Shown: in pieces, positions 43,656-52,927 of the stretch | How positions within the stretch are numbered: position 1 is the first letter of the stretch | How the letters are laid out: every line of letters starts with the position of its first letter | Source: Cohaesibacter gelatinilyticus | GTDB taxonomy: Bacteria; Pseudomonadota; Alphaproteobacteria; Rhizobiales; Cohaesibacteraceae | Length of the DNA stretch: 64,000 nt | Direction: 5' to 3' | Assembly: GCF_900215605.1 (NCBI RefSeq) | Contig: NZ_OBEL01000002.1 | Location: forward strand, 372,001 to 436,000 | The notes under the pieces: model-generated | Told to the model about the DNA's origin: nothing | Databases searched by the model: none | The model's input: the letters and a program-made list of their open reading frames with translations, nothing else | Made by a program: the position numbers and the translations under genes

Positions 43656-44048
43656 ATGCGACGGACAAAACTATCCATATTTGCCGCGACCATGGTGATG
43701 GCCATGGCGTCGCTCTCAAGCACTGCACAGGCGGAATTCTGCAAGAAATACAAGCAAACAAGCTCCAATGCCGGTCAATGCAACAATTGCTTTATCACTA
43801 TCAAATCTCTCCGCCAAATCCAGACCTATGGCGTCAAGGCCAGTAATGGCTGGTTTGCCGAGCTGCAATGGGTGGACGGCGACAATTCGGTGGCAACAGG
43901 CTGGGGCAGATGGGCAGGCAGCAAGACGACAGAGGGCTTCGAGCTTGATCTCGAGCAACAAGGCTCAACCTTGCGCATGACCATGCAACTGGTCGAGAAC
44001 CGCAAGCGCGGGCAAGTGATCAGAGCAAAGTTCAAGTGCGTCCAGTGA
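43656..44048 (+). CDS. Small secreted protein of unknown function
   Basis: A 130-residue exported protein. Signal peptide MRRTKLSIFAATMVMAMASL through AQA; mature chain begins EFCKKYKQTS with a CNNC pair close by. The C-terminus ends RAKFKCVQ. AAGGAG precedes the ATG at 43656. It is the fourth secreted gene in a row on the plus strand, each with its own ribosome site and short gaps, suggesting one transcript. No family recognised. Confidence 0.5.
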   Translation: MRRTKLSIFAATMVMAMASLSSTAQAEFCKKYKQTSSNAGQCNNCFITIKSLRQIQTYGVKASNGWFAELQWVDGDNSVATGWGRWAGSKTTEGFELDLEQQGSTLRMTMQLVENRKRGQVIRAKFKCVQ

Positions 44049-44079
44049 TAGCTGCATTTCAGATTCAGTCATTTTAATT

Positions 44080-44259
44080 GGCGGCATCAGCGTGGACGTC
44101 ACCCAACGAATATCTCTTTTTGGCAAATATACCTATCTCGACATCGTTGGTGATTGCATGACCACAATGAATGACGGTTCCGGCATCGGGCCGAGAGGGT
44201 TTGAATATAACAACCATTCGATTTTCGCTGGCATCAAGATCACGCTTGGCCAGATGTAG
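44080..44259 (+). pseudogene. Remnant of outer-membrane beta-barrel protein (C-terminal end)
   Basis: The plus-strand frame reads GGISVDVTQRISLFGKYTYL, later RGFEYNNHSIFAGIKITLGQ and then stop. Alternating strands and the closing FAGIKITLGQM are typical of the last strands of opacity-type or OmpA-like small barrels. There is no start or signal peptide, and the upstream base composition is unrelated, so only about 60 codons remain. It follows the secreted-protein row directly. Confidence 0.6.
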
Positions 44260-44266
44260 ATGAAGG

Positions 44267-44293
44267 ACCGCCCTGTTCCAGGAACAGGGCGGT
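44267..44293. terminator. Perfect 13-bp stem terminator for nhaC
   Basis: Arms ACCGCCCTGTTCC and its exact complement (44267-44279 and 44281-44293) with a one-base centre. It lies 16 bp beyond the NhaC stop on the minus strand and also just after the barrel remnant on the plus strand. Confidence 0.7.
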
Positions 44294-44308
44294 ACATATT
44301 TCAGCAAA

Positions 44309-45754
44309 TTATGCGTCGGCTGCTTCACCTGATGGCGCTTCTGCTTCTTCGGCCTTGGGTGAGAACCATCCAACCCAGGCATAGAAAATGCCAATCACCG
44401 GTGCCAACCAACAAGCAAATGCCAGCGGGATGTAAAGCAGGTTTTCAAGGTTGCCATCACCAATCGACAGGCCAAGGGCGGTAATCACAAAGGCGCCGCC
44501 TGCATTCCACGGAATAAGCGGCGAAATGATTGTGCCGCCCTCTTCCGTGGCACGCGCAAGGTTCAGACGGGAATAGCCGATGCGGTCATAGACCGTGCGG
44601 AACATTCGACCCGGCAGCGCGATGGACAGGTAAGGGTCGCCAGCAACAGTGTTGGTCGCAACCGATGTCAGGATTGCCGAAGTTTGCACGCCAGCAAAGC
44701 TTTTCACCCGTTTGGTCAGCACCGAAATGATGGATGCAAGACAACCGGTCCGCTCCAAAGCACCACCAAATCCGAGAGCAATCAGGATCAGCGAGATGGT
44801 CCACATCATGGATTGAATTCCACCACGATTCATCAGCTTGTCCATAGCCTCCACGCCGGTCTCAACCTTGTAACCATAGTTGGCGTAGGTAAAGATGTCG
44901 TGGATTGATGCACCCTGAACAAAGATCGCCATCAGGGATGCCAGAACCACGCCAATGAACAGCGAAGGGATTGCCGGCATTTTCATCACGGCCAGCACCA
45001 CAACCAAAAGCGCTGGCAGCATCAGCCAGGGCGACAGGTCGAACGAGCTTTCAAGAGCTGCTCTGAACGCCTCGATCCGCTCGAATGATGGCACACCATC
45101 ACCCAGATTGAAGCCGACAATGAAATAGATCACCAGAGCAATCAGCATGGCCGGAATTGTTGTCGGCAGCATGTTGCGGATATGATCGAACAGCTTGGTA
45201 TCGGTCACGGCCGGGGCCAGATTTGTGGTGTCTGACAAAGGCGAGATCTTGTCACCAAAGAACGCGCCAGACACAACGGCAGCAGCGGTCCAATAGGTGG
45301 GAATGCCGAAACCTTCGCCAATACCCATCAAGGCCAGCCCCACAGTACCAACGGTCCCCCAGGAGGTTCCCAACGCCAGGGATACGATAGAGCACAAGAC
45401 CATGCCTGCAGCCAGAAACATCTCCGGCGACAACAATGCCAAGCCATAATAGATCAATGTCGGAACGGTACCTGCGGCAATCCATGTGCCCACAATCATG
45501 CCAACCAGCAACAGCACGGACACGGCTGGGAAGGACACGGCAATCACGTGAAACGCGCCTTTTTCAATTTCCTCCCATTTCAGACCGGTCATCAGCCCGA
45601 CAAGGGTGGTCAAAGCGATCCCGATAGCCAGTGGGATATGGGGGGTAAAGTCGCCAAAATGGAAAATCTGGACGCCCAGCAGCGCCAACGTGAGCACAAT
45701 CGGGATCAGGGCGAGCCCAATCGGCGGATGTGCCTCGGTTTGTTGTAGTGACAT
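44309..45754 (-). CDS. nhaC: NhaC family Na+/H+ antiporter
   Basis: A 481-residue membrane protein of about twelve helices. NhaC-type motifs include FPAVSVLLLVGMIVGTWIAA near residue 75, SLALGTSWGTVGTVGLALMG (about 130-150) and FFGDKISPLSDTTNLAPAVT (about 175-195). NhaC proteins exchange sodium for protons, and some relatives import amino acids or carboxylates. It follows a ketimine-reductase-type gene and a D-amino-acid dehydrogenase gene on the same strand, so a role in substrate exchange for that pathway is possible. Confidence 0.85.
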   Translation of the reverse strand: MSLQQTEAHPPIGLALIPIVLTLALLGVQIFHFGDFTPHIPLAIGIALTTLVGLMTGLKWEEIEKGAFHVIAVSFPAVSVLLLVGMIVGTWIAAGTVPTLIYYGLALLSPEMFLAAGMVLCSIVSLALGTSWGTVGTVGLALMGIGEGFGIPTYWTAAAVVSGAFFGDKISPLSDTTNLAPAVTDTKLFDHIRNMLPTTIPAMLIALVIYFIVGFNLGDGVPSFERIEAFRAALESSFDLSPWLMLPALLVVVLAVMKMPAIPSLFIGVVLASLMAIFVQGASIHDIFTYANYGYKVETGVEAMDKLMNRGGIQSMMWTISLILIALGFGGALERTGCLASIISVLTKRVKSFAGVQTSAILTSVATNTVAGDPYLSIALPGRMFRTVYDRIGYSRLNLARATEEGGTIISPLIPWNAGGAFVITALGLSIGDGNLENLLYIPLAFACWLAPVIGIFYAWVGWFSPKAEEAEAPSGEAADA

Positions 45755-45822
45755 GGTTGTTCCTCTCTCCGTATGAGCTTATGTGAACGGTGCAACCGCT
45801 CTTTTTCTTTGGGGCAAAAGCA

Positions 45823-45850
45823 AAGACCCGGCTGAACACAACCGGGTCTT
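45823..45850. terminator. Hairpin between ornithine-cyclodeaminase-like and nhaC genes
   Basis: Nine-base arms AAGACCCGG (45823-45831) and CCGGGTCTT (45842-45850) with a 10-base loop, immediately after the minus-strand stop at 45855 and followed by TGCTTTTG. Probable intercistronic attenuator. Confidence 0.55.
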
Positions 45851-45854
45851 ACGT

Positions 45855-46790
45855 TCAAGACGTGGATTTCAGGGCCAGAATGGCGGCTGACAAATCCTCG
45901 ATGGCAGTTCCCACCCCTTTGAACAGGGTGATTTCATCAATGGACTGGCGAGGATGATCACCACTGTCACACAGCTCTTTCAACGTCGCCAGAATGTCAT
46001 TTTCTTTCAGCACACCACTTTCAAGCGGTGTTTTGATGTCACCGCTTTCCACCAGTGCATCATGGGTATCGACATAGACCGACGCGCGGGTCACCGCTGT
46101 ATCATCCACTTCGCGCATCTCGGGGGTAAAGCTGCCAATCAGATCCACATGGTGACCGGGGCGCAACCAGTCCCCCAGCAACACAGGAGTGCGGGCCAAT
46201 GTGGCGCAGGAAATCACATCAGCCTCGGCAGAGGCGGACTGCACATTATCGGCCACTTCGGCGGCAATGCCTTCCTCGGCCAAAGATGCAACCATGCGTG
46301 CGGCATTGTCAGGGTTGATATCAGACACAAGCGTGCGTGTGATCGGCAGAACTTCGCGATAGGCAAGGGCCAGATTGAACCCGACACGGCCAGCCCCAAC
46401 GATCAGGTGAGTGGCACTGTCAGGGCGAGCCAACCGGCGAGCCGCAAGGGCCGAAGCTGCCGCTGTCCGGCGCGCCGTCAGCTCTCCCCCATCAGCAATC
46501 AGCAGGTGTTCACCAGTTTCACGATCAAACAGAACATAACTGGATGAAAGCGCCGCGCGGCCTCGCTTGGCATTACCCGGCACAACATTGACCAGTTTGA
46601 TCCCGCCATAGCCTTCACTGCGCCATGCAGGCATCAGCAGCAAGACGTCGTCTTCGGTCCCCTCATTCCGAAGATAGTGGTGATGACGCAAAGGAGCATC
46701 ATAATCACCCTGAAACCCCTCTTCCAACGCATTGATCAGGTCTTTGTAGGGCAACGCAGCCCGCGTCGCATCAAGGTCAAGAACTATCAT
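45855..46790 (-). CDS. Ornithine cyclodeaminase / mu-crystallin family (ketimine reductase-like)
   Basis: A 311-residue Rossmann-fold protein. Family motifs are the AALSSSYVLFDRETGEHLLI stretch, LTARRTAAASALAARRLARP (substrate-side Lys/Arg region) and the NAD(P) site HLIVGAGRVGFNLALAYREV. Members deaminate ornithine to proline or reduce cyclic imines such as pyrroline-2-carboxylate. It lies 23 bp after a DadA-like gene, which makes the pair DadA plus ketimine reductase (D-proline or a related cyclic amino acid turned into its L form) a reasonable guess. Confidence 0.82.
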   Translation of the reverse strand: MIVLDLDATRAALPYKDLINALEEGFQGDYDAPLRHHHYLRNEGTEDDVLLLMPAWRSEGYGGIKLVNVVPGNAKRGRAALSSSYVLFDRETGEHLLIADGGELTARRTAAASALAARRLARPDSATHLIVGAGRVGFNLALAYREVLPITRTLVSDINPDNAARMVASLAEEGIAAEVADNVQSASAEADVISCATLARTPVLLGDWLRPGHHVDLIGSFTPEMREVDDTAVTRASVYVDTHDALVESGDIKTPLESGVLKENDILATLKELCDSGDHPRQSIDEITLFKGVGTAIEDLSAAILALKSTS

Positions 46791-46813
46791 ATCTATCTTC
46801 TTTTTCCGGATTT

Positions 46814-48094
46814 CTATGGAATGGTCAGCCAGCGTGCAGTTTCAGAGACCTGCGCACCAGAATTGGGTTTGCCAGCAATCATCGCGGCCAAGACCTCACC
46901 AGCACCCACGGCCATGGTCCAGCCCAGTTGACCGTGACCGGCATTGAGCCAGACGTTGGCAGTCTTGCGCAGGCGTCCCAGATAGGGTCGACCACTTGGG
47001 GTGGTTGGACGCAAGCCCGCCCAATGTTCAGCTTGCGCCACATCCACGGCACCAGAGAAATACCGGGCAACATAGCGATCAAGATAAGCAACCCGATCTG
47101 CGGTGATCGTTTTGTCATGACCGGCAAATTCCGCAATGGCGGTGACCCGCAAGCGATCCCCAAGCCGGGTGACCGCAAGCAAGCTGGTTTCATCAATGAA
47201 CGGACGATCGGGAATATGGCTGGCATCCAGAATTGGATATGTCGCTGAATAGCCTTTGACGGGATAGATCAACGGGCGAACGCCAAAAGACGCAGTCAAT
47301 TTGGGCGTTGCTGTACCCGCAGCAATCACAACATGATCGCAAGCATAACGCCCTGTATCCGTCAACACCGCATGGACAGTCGCACCCCTGATGTCATATC
47401 CAGTAACCTTGCAACCAAAGTGAAACGTAACATTGCCCTGATCACTCAACCAGTTGGCCAGACTGGTGGTAAATTTTTGGCAGTCCCCTTTGCTGTCAAC
47501 ATTGGAGATCAGCCCGCCTTGCAGTCTGCCGTCGAAGGTCTGCAAGGCCGGATCCATCTGCATCAATGTCGGCGCATCAAGGGCTGTGAACCCTGTGTCC
47601 CCCCCGAAATCACCCTGCAAACGCGCTGCAAATTGCGTGGGGCAAGTGTAAAGGTAATAAACCCCATCATGAGCCTGATCGAATATCAGCCCCGCTTCCC
47701 TTTCCAGATCTTGCAACGCGCTGCGCCCATGACGGGACAACAGCGCCATGGCATCAGAATGTTTGCGATGGGCCGCTGCACGACAATTGCGCAAGAAGCT
47801 GAGCCCCCAACGCCACAAATCCGGATCCATAAAGCGCGAGACCATGACACTGGGCTCCTTGCCCAAAAATGCCCGAACCATTTGACGAGGGGCAGCTGGC
47901 CCTGCCCAGCTTGACGCATGTCCCACCGCGATGATCCCGGCATTTGCATGGCTGCACATCGCTGCCGGTACATCGGCCTCGTCCAGAACCAAAACCTGAA
48001 AGCCCTGCCGTGCAAGATGATAGGCTGTTGTCACACCAATCACCCCCGCACCGATCACGGCGACCCTCTGGCTATTTTTGTGTTGCTCATGCAT
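46814..48094 (-). CDS. D-amino-acid dehydrogenase (DadA-like)
   Basis: A 426-residue FAD enzyme. N-terminal motif VAVIGAGVIGVTTAYHLARQ then VLDEADVPAAMCSHANAGII (the DadA-type second FAD motif), and the C-terminal GLRPTTPSGRPYLGRL and NVWLNAGHGQLGWTMAVGAG. Start at MHEQHK (ATG at 48094) rather than the TTG seven codons upstream. It deaminates D-amino acids to 2-oxo acids, passing electrons to the respiratory chain. It is the first gene of the operon that continues with the cyclodeaminase-like and nhaC genes. An XRE-cupin gene is divergent. Confidence 0.83.
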   Translation of the reverse strand: MHEQHKNSQRVAVIGAGVIGVTTAYHLARQGFQVLVLDEADVPAAMCSHANAGIIAVGHASSWAGPAAPRQMVRAFLGKEPSVMVSRFMDPDLWRWGLSFLRNCRAAAHRKHSDAMALLSRHGRSALQDLEREAGLIFDQAHDGVYYLYTCPTQFAARLQGDFGGDTGFTALDAPTLMQMDPALQTFDGRLQGGLISNVDSKGDCQKFTTSLANWLSDQGNVTFHFGCKVTGYDIRGATVHAVLTDTGRYACDHVVIAAGTATPKLTASFGVRPLIYPVKGYSATYPILDASHIPDRPFIDETSLLAVTRLGDRLRVTAIAEFAGHDKTITADRVAYLDRYVARYFSGAVDVAQAEHWAGLRPTTPSGRPYLGRLRKTANVWLNAGHGQLGWTMAVGAGEVLAAMIAGKPNSGAQVSETARWLTIP

Positions 48095-48156
48095 ACTATG
48101 GTCTGGATGTCCCAAATAAAGCCTTAAAGAGAATTTTTGGTAAAATAAGAAAAATT

Positions 48157-48807
48157 ATGGCTAAATCAACAAAAAACTTTCCAAACGAAGAAAAATCAAC
48201 CACCTCTCCATTCCTCGATGACGAAGAAAAAACCCGCATTCGAGCTGAATTAGGGAACAGAGTCAAAAGCTTGCGGCTTGGCGAGAGCATGACTTTGGAG
48301 CAGGTTTCCGAGAAAACGGGACTGGCTGTTTCGACAATTTACAAGATCGAAAATGGCAAGGTTTCTCCCAGTTTTGAGAATCTGCTGAGATTGGCGCGGG
48401 GATATGGTGTCGGTTTGGAGAAGCTGATTGAAACCCCGACGGAAGAGGTAAACACCACTCGACTGACGGTGACCCGATCAGGTGAAGGGCGCGCTGTCGA
48501 TGGCATTGCCTACAATTATGAAGTGCTGTGCAATGGACTGACAGGCAAGAAAATCATCCCCCTGATCGCTCCAATCGGACCCAGCGGGCCGTTGAGCCAG
48601 GATCAGCTGGATCAGCACGAAGGGGAAGAATTGCTTTTCGTCCTGAACGGAGAAATCGAGCTTCAGGTCGAGCATTACGAACCCATCATCCTCAGGACCG
48701 GAGATTGCGCCTATTACGACAGCACCATGCGGCATGGCATTCGCAGCCTGGGCCCCAACGAAGCGCGCGTATTGTGGGCCTGCACCCATATCGAGGGAGT
48801 GCGGTAA
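48157..48807 (+). CDS. XRE-cupin transcriptional regulator
   Basis: A 216-residue protein. The helix-turn-helix is at about residues 30-85 (VKSLRLGESMTLEQVSEKTG then AVSTIYKIENGKVSPSFENL). The C-terminal cupin (about 145-212) has QHEGEELLFVLNGEIELQVE and DCAYYDSTMRHGIRSLG. This architecture senses small metabolites and usually represses amino acid catabolism genes. It is divergent from the DadA operon with a 62-bp gap that must hold both promoters, so it probably controls that operon. The start is set at MAKSTK. Confidence 0.85.
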   Translation: MAKSTKNFPNEEKSTTSPFLDDEEKTRIRAELGNRVKSLRLGESMTLEQVSEKTGLAVSTIYKIENGKVSPSFENLLRLARGYGVGLEKLIETPTEEVNTTRLTVTRSGEGRAVDGIAYNYEVLCNGLTGKKIIPLIAPIGPSGPLSQDQLDQHEGEELLFVLNGEIELQVEHYEPIILRTGDCAYYDSTMRHGIRSLGPNEARVLWACTHIEGVR

Positions 48808-49073
48808 GAGTATCCTTCAATCACATGCCCAAAGAGGGAATGTGATAAAATATACAACGACAATGGTTGATGTCAGGTTTGCGTTTCTCTCTACCACTTT
48901 CGCAAACGCGGCAAACGCCTGTAAATTACCCTTTCACTCTCTGCATCATGTCCACAAAGGCCTGAACCGCCCGTGACTATGTTGCGGAATGATGGATTGC
49001 CAGATCGATCGGGCGGAATTGCATCGGGATGAACGGCCTCGATACTCTGCCATTTTTGTGGAGGAAGTTGCCG

Positions 49074-50519
49074 CTACACCTCCACACAAAGATATTTGAT
49101 ATTCAGATAATCATCGCAACCATATTTCGATCCTTCCCGGCCCAGTCCGGATTGTTTGACACCGCCAAATGGTGCGACCTCAGTCGAAATCAAGCCGGTA
49201 TTGACACCGACCATCCCACATTCCAGCGCCTCGGCAACACGCCAGACGCGAGATAGATCGCAGCTGTAAAAATATGCCGCCAGCCCGAACTCGCTATCGT
49301 TGGCCAGGGAAATGACTTCAGCCTCGGTCTCAAACTGGAATAGTGGCGCGACGGGACCAAAGGTTTCCTCATTTGCGATCAGCATATCAGAAGTGACGCC
49401 TGTCAGAACCGTCGGGGTGAAAAATGTCCCCCCGAGTTCAGATCTCCGGCCTCCTTCCAGGATTTTGGCACCGTTGTCGACCGCATCCATAATATGGGTC
49501 TCCACCTTCCTCACCGCCGCTTCATCAATCATCGGACCGATTGTGACGCCTTGGTCATATCCGTTTCCCGGCGTTAGCCGTTGAACCTTTTCCCTGAGCT
49601 TTTGCGCAAATTCATCATAAACCCTGGATTGGACAAGGAAACGGTTCGCACAAACACAGGTTTGGCCATTGTTGCGAAATTTCGCGATCATGGCACCTTC
49701 AACGGCCGCATCCACATCCGCATCATTGAAAACGATGAAAGGTGCATTGCCGCCCAGTTCCAGGGAGAGTTTCTTTATCATATCCGAACATTGCCGCATC
49801 AGGATCTTCCCGACCCTGGTCGATCCGGTGAACGAAACCTTGGCCACCTTTGGGTTGGAACAAAGCTCCTGACCATGCCCGACAGGATCAGAACTTGGCA
49901 GGACATTGAAAACACCGGCCGGGATCCCCGCCCTGTCAGCCAGCACCGCCATCGCCAATGCAGAGAGCGGCGTTTGCTCGGCAGGACGAACAAGGAATGT
50001 ACACCCGACGGCGAGCGCCGGAGCGGCCTTTCTGGCGATCATGGCGTTGGGAAAGTTCCACGGCGTTATCGCACCGACAACACCAACCGGCTGTTTCAAC
50101 ACGAAAAGGCGCTTGTCGGGCTGATGGCCCGGGATAACATCGCCATAGACTCGCTTGGCTTCTTCGGCAAACCATTCGATATATCCGGCACCATACAGAA
50201 TTTCCGCATGTGCTTCGCGCCAGGGCTTCCCCATCTCGGCTGTCACGATCGTGGCCAGATCATCCGCGTTGGCCACCATCAGATTGAACCATTTACGCAA
50301 TATCCCTGCGCGATCCTTGCCGGTGCGGCGGGCCCAGCCAGCCTGAGCATCACATGCTGCCTCGATCGCCGCCACGACGTCGGACCTGTCCAGATCAGCG
50401 ATCTGAGCAAGCTGCTCATTGTTTGCCGGGTCGGTGACCCGAAAGGTTTCAGTCTTTGACAGCCAGGTGCCGTTGACATAGCCGCGCGTTTCAAGCAACG
50501 AGGGATCATTCAGTTTCAT
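49074..50519 (-). CDS. Succinate-semialdehyde-type aldehyde dehydrogenase
   Basis: A 481-residue NAD(P)-dependent aldehyde dehydrogenase. Motifs: LELGGNAPFIVFNDADVD with the general-base Glu (about residue 250), then NNGQTCVCANRFLVQSRVYD with the catalytic Cys (about 285), and the closing FGGVKQSGLGREGSKYG. Overall it is GabD/SSADH-like. The start at MKLNDP overlaps the CoA-transferase stop by 14 bp. As last gene of a six-gene operon with an aminotransferase, a ThDP decarboxylase-like enzyme and a desulfinase homologue, it is proposed to oxidise 3-sulfinopropanal, the sulfinate isostere of succinate semialdehyde. That substrate is inference. Confidence 0.88.
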   Translation of the reverse strand: MKLNDPSLLETRGYVNGTWLSKTETFRVTDPANNEQLAQIADLDRSDVVAAIEAACDAQAGWARRTGKDRAGILRKWFNLMVANADDLATIVTAEMGKPWREAHAEILYGAGYIEWFAEEAKRVYGDVIPGHQPDKRLFVLKQPVGVVGAITPWNFPNAMIARKAAPALAVGCTFLVRPAEQTPLSALAMAVLADRAGIPAGVFNVLPSSDPVGHGQELCSNPKVAKVSFTGSTRVGKILMRQCSDMIKKLSLELGGNAPFIVFNDADVDAAVEGAMIAKFRNNGQTCVCANRFLVQSRVYDEFAQKLREKVQRLTPGNGYDQGVTIGPMIDEAAVRKVETHIMDAVDNGAKILEGGRRSELGGTFFTPTVLTGVTSDMLIANEETFGPVAPLFQFETEAEVISLANDSEFGLAAYFYSCDLSRVWRVAEALECGMVGVNTGLISTEVAPFGGVKQSGLGREGSKYGCDDYLNIKYLCVEV

Positions 50520-51687
50520 CGGGCAATCCAAAGATTTCTTCGTTATGTTGACCAACCGCCGGCGGCGGAAGACGATAGCTGACCGGAGTTCTGGAGAGCT
50601 TGAGGGGATTGCCGATCAATTCGACATGGCCCTTGTTGCTTCTCTCTGTATCCATCGAGATCTTCATCTCCCGCGCGGCAACCTGATCAGTGGAAAAGAC
50701 CTGGTCGAGCCGATGCACCGGACCAACGGGAACCCCGAGCTTTTCAAGCCCTTCGATGACAGTTCCGGTAGAAAGCCGCTTCAACCGCTCTTGCACGACT
50801 GATGTCAACACAGCACGGTTTTCAAGCCGTGCCGGATTGGTTGCATATTGCGGGTTGTCGGCCAAATCGGCCAGATCCAGCCATTCGGCGAAGCGGGAGA
50901 ACTGACTGTCATTCCCGACCGCCACGATCACATGACCGTCGGAGCTTTCAAAGACTTGATATGGTGCAATATTAGGATGACCGTTACCACGTCGCTGTGG
51001 TCGCTCGCCAGAGGTCAGATAATTCACCCCTTCATTGATCAGCCAGGCGATCTGACTATCAACCAGTGCGATATCGATATGCTGCCCCTCGCCGGTCCGG
51101 TCGCGATGTCGCAACGCGGCCAGAATGCCCGTCGCCGCATACATTCCGCACATGACGTCAGCGATACCGACGGCGACCTTCATCGGTTCGCCATCCGGTG
51201 CGCCGGTCAAGCTCATGATACCACCATAGCCCTGTGCCATCAGGTCATAGCCCGGCTTTTGCGCATTCGGACCGGTCTGGCCGAAGCCTGAAATCGAGCA
51301 ATAAACCAGATGCGGAAAGTCACGCAGCATCGTCTCATGATCGAGACCGAATTTCTTCAGGGCACCTGGTTTGAAATTCTCGATCACAACATCGCATTTT
51401 GCGGCCAGATGCTTGATCACGGCCTGACCTTCCTTCGTGCCGATATCGAGGGTGACGGATTTCTTGTTGCGGTTGGCACACATGAAATAAGCGCTCATAT
51501 CCGTTGGCTGACCATCCGGTCCGGTGACAAAGGGCGGTCCCCAGCTACGCGTGTCATCACCGCCGGTCTTGGGATTTTCGACCTTGATGATTTCGGCACC
51601 CAGATCACCCAGCAGCTGAGTGCAAGTCGGTCCGGCCAGAATCCGGCTGAGATCGAGGATTTTCAGGCCATCAAGCGCCCCACTCAT
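50506..51687 (-). CDS. Class III (CaiB/formyl-CoA transferase type) CoA-transferase
   Basis: A 393-residue family III CoA-transferase. It has the opening LDGLKILDLSRILAGPTCTQ and LGDLGAEIIKVENP, the segment NRNKKSVTLDIGTKEGQAVI, and HIDIALVDSQIAWLINEGVN holding the catalytic Asp (about residue 170). Members move CoA between acyl groups without releasing free intermediates. It overlaps the aminotransferase stop as ATGA and itself is overlapped by the aldehyde dehydrogenase gene. Known homologues of this family activate 3-sulfinopropionate with succinyl-CoA, and the desulfinase homologue encoded upstream in this operon makes that the best guess. Confidence 0.85.
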   Translation of the reverse strand: MSGALDGLKILDLSRILAGPTCTQLLGDLGAEIIKVENPKTGGDDTRSWGPPFVTGPDGQPTDMSAYFMCANRNKKSVTLDIGTKEGQAVIKHLAAKCDVVIENFKPGALKKFGLDHETMLRDFPHLVYCSISGFGQTGPNAQKPGYDLMAQGYGGIMSLTGAPDGEPMKVAVGIADVMCGMYAATGILAALRHRDRTGEGQHIDIALVDSQIAWLINEGVNYLTSGERPQRRGNGHPNIAPYQVFESSDGHVIVAVGNDSQFSRFAEWLDLADLADNPQYATNPARLENRAVLTSVVQERLKRLSTGTVIEGLEKLGVPVGPVHRLDQVFSTDQVAAREMKISMDTERSNKGHVELIGNPLKLSRTPVSYRLPPPAVGQHNEEIFGLPDETE

Positions 51688-52916
51688 TGTACATTCTCCA
51701 GTTCTGCACAAGCCGCAGCAATGCGCCCACAAGCCGTTTCAAGGTCATCGGTGCAGGCCGCCGTGGATATCCGCAGATGGGGAGACAAACCAAAAGCGGC
51801 GCCTGGAACCGCCGAGACGTGGTGCTCGTCCAACAACCACGCGCAGATATCCGTGTCCGATGTCAACACACGACCAGCCGCTGTCCTCATGCCGATCAGG
51901 CCGGAGCAGTCCGGATAGACATAGAACGCACCTTCCGGCGTCAGACAGTCAATCCCGTCGATGGCGTTCAGAGCCGCGACGACACCATCGCGGCGATCCT
52001 GAAACCGTGCGGCCCGTTCAACAAAGAAATCCACCGGGCCACTCAGCGCCGCCGCCGCCGCTGCCTGGGAGATCGAACAGGCATGGGTGCAGCTCTGACC
52101 CTGAACAACATTCATCGCCGCAACAATGTCTTCCGGTCCCGCCCCATAGCCGATGCGCCAGCCGGTCATCGCGAAGGCTTTGGACACGCCATTGACGATC
52201 AGCGTCCGGTCTTTCAGATCGGGAGCGACATTGAGCAACGAGGTAAAGCACCGACCATCAAACATCAGGTGCTCGTAGATATCGTCACTTAGAATATGGA
52301 CATGGGGGTGGCAGCGCAGGACGTCTGCCAAGGCTTCGAGGTGATCCGAGCCGTAGACACCACCGGTGGGGTTGCTTGGTGAATTGAGGATCAACCACTT
52401 TGTTAGAGGTGTGATTGCCTTTTCCAATTGTTCAGGCGAAATCAGAAACCCCTGACTTTGCGGGCAGTCAACCACAACCGGGCGACCCTCGGCGATGGCA
52501 ACGATATCGGGATAGGACGACCAGTAGGGCGCGGGGATGATGACCTCATCACCGGGCGACAGGGTTGACGCCATGGCATTGTAGATGACCTGCTTCGCAC
52601 CGCCGCTCACGCTGATCTCGTCCTGACGATAAATCAGCCGGTTTTCGCGTTCAAGCTTCTCGATGATCGCCCGGCGCACTGCTGGCGTTCCGGGCACAAT
52701 CGTGTAGCGTGTCTCGTTGTTACCGATAGCCTTGATTGCCGCATCCTTGACATGCTGCGGCGTCTCAAAGTCCGGTTCGCCAATGCCCAGATCGATGACT
52801 GGATGACCATCCGCCTTCAATTGCCGGGCTTTCTGGACCAGCCCGAGGATCATTGAGGGGCGCACGGCTTTCAGCCGATCTGCTCTCATGGTCGAATTCG
52901 CGGTGATACTGGACAT
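51684..52916 (-). CDS. Aspartate aminotransferase-type PLP enzyme
   Basis: A 410-residue class I aminotransferase of the bacterial Ib type. Conserved sites: DLGIGEPDFETPQH near residue 45, NSPSNPTGG (about 188), and the PLP lysine in VNGVSKAFAMTGWRIGYGAG (about 245). The C-terminal arginine that binds the alpha-carboxylate is in PHLRIS. Aspartate aminotransferases accept sulfinate and sulfonate analogues of their substrates. Here it is proposed to convert homocysteine sulfinate to 4-sulfino-2-oxobutanoate. It is 11 bp after the exporter gene and overlaps the CoA-transferase gene by 4 bp. Confidence 0.87.
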   Translation of the reverse strand: MSSITANSTMRADRLKAVRPSMILGLVQKARQLKADGHPVIDLGIGEPDFETPQHVKDAAIKAIGNNETRYTIVPGTPAVRRAIIEKLERENRLIYRQDEISVSGGAKQVIYNAMASTLSPGDEVIIPAPYWSSYPDIVAIAEGRPVVVDCPQSQGFLISPEQLEKAITPLTKWLILNSPSNPTGGVYGSDHLEALADVLRCHPHVHILSDDIYEHLMFDGRCFTSLLNVAPDLKDRTLIVNGVSKAFAMTGWRIGYGAGPEDIVAAMNVVQGQSCTHACSISQAAAAAALSGPVDFFVERAARFQDRRDGVVAALNAIDGIDCLTPEGAFYVYPDCSGLIGMRTAAGRVLTSDTDICAWLLDEHHVSAVPGAAFGLSPHLRISTAACTDDLETACGRIAAACAELENVQ

Positions 52917-52927
52917 GATGTTCCCTT

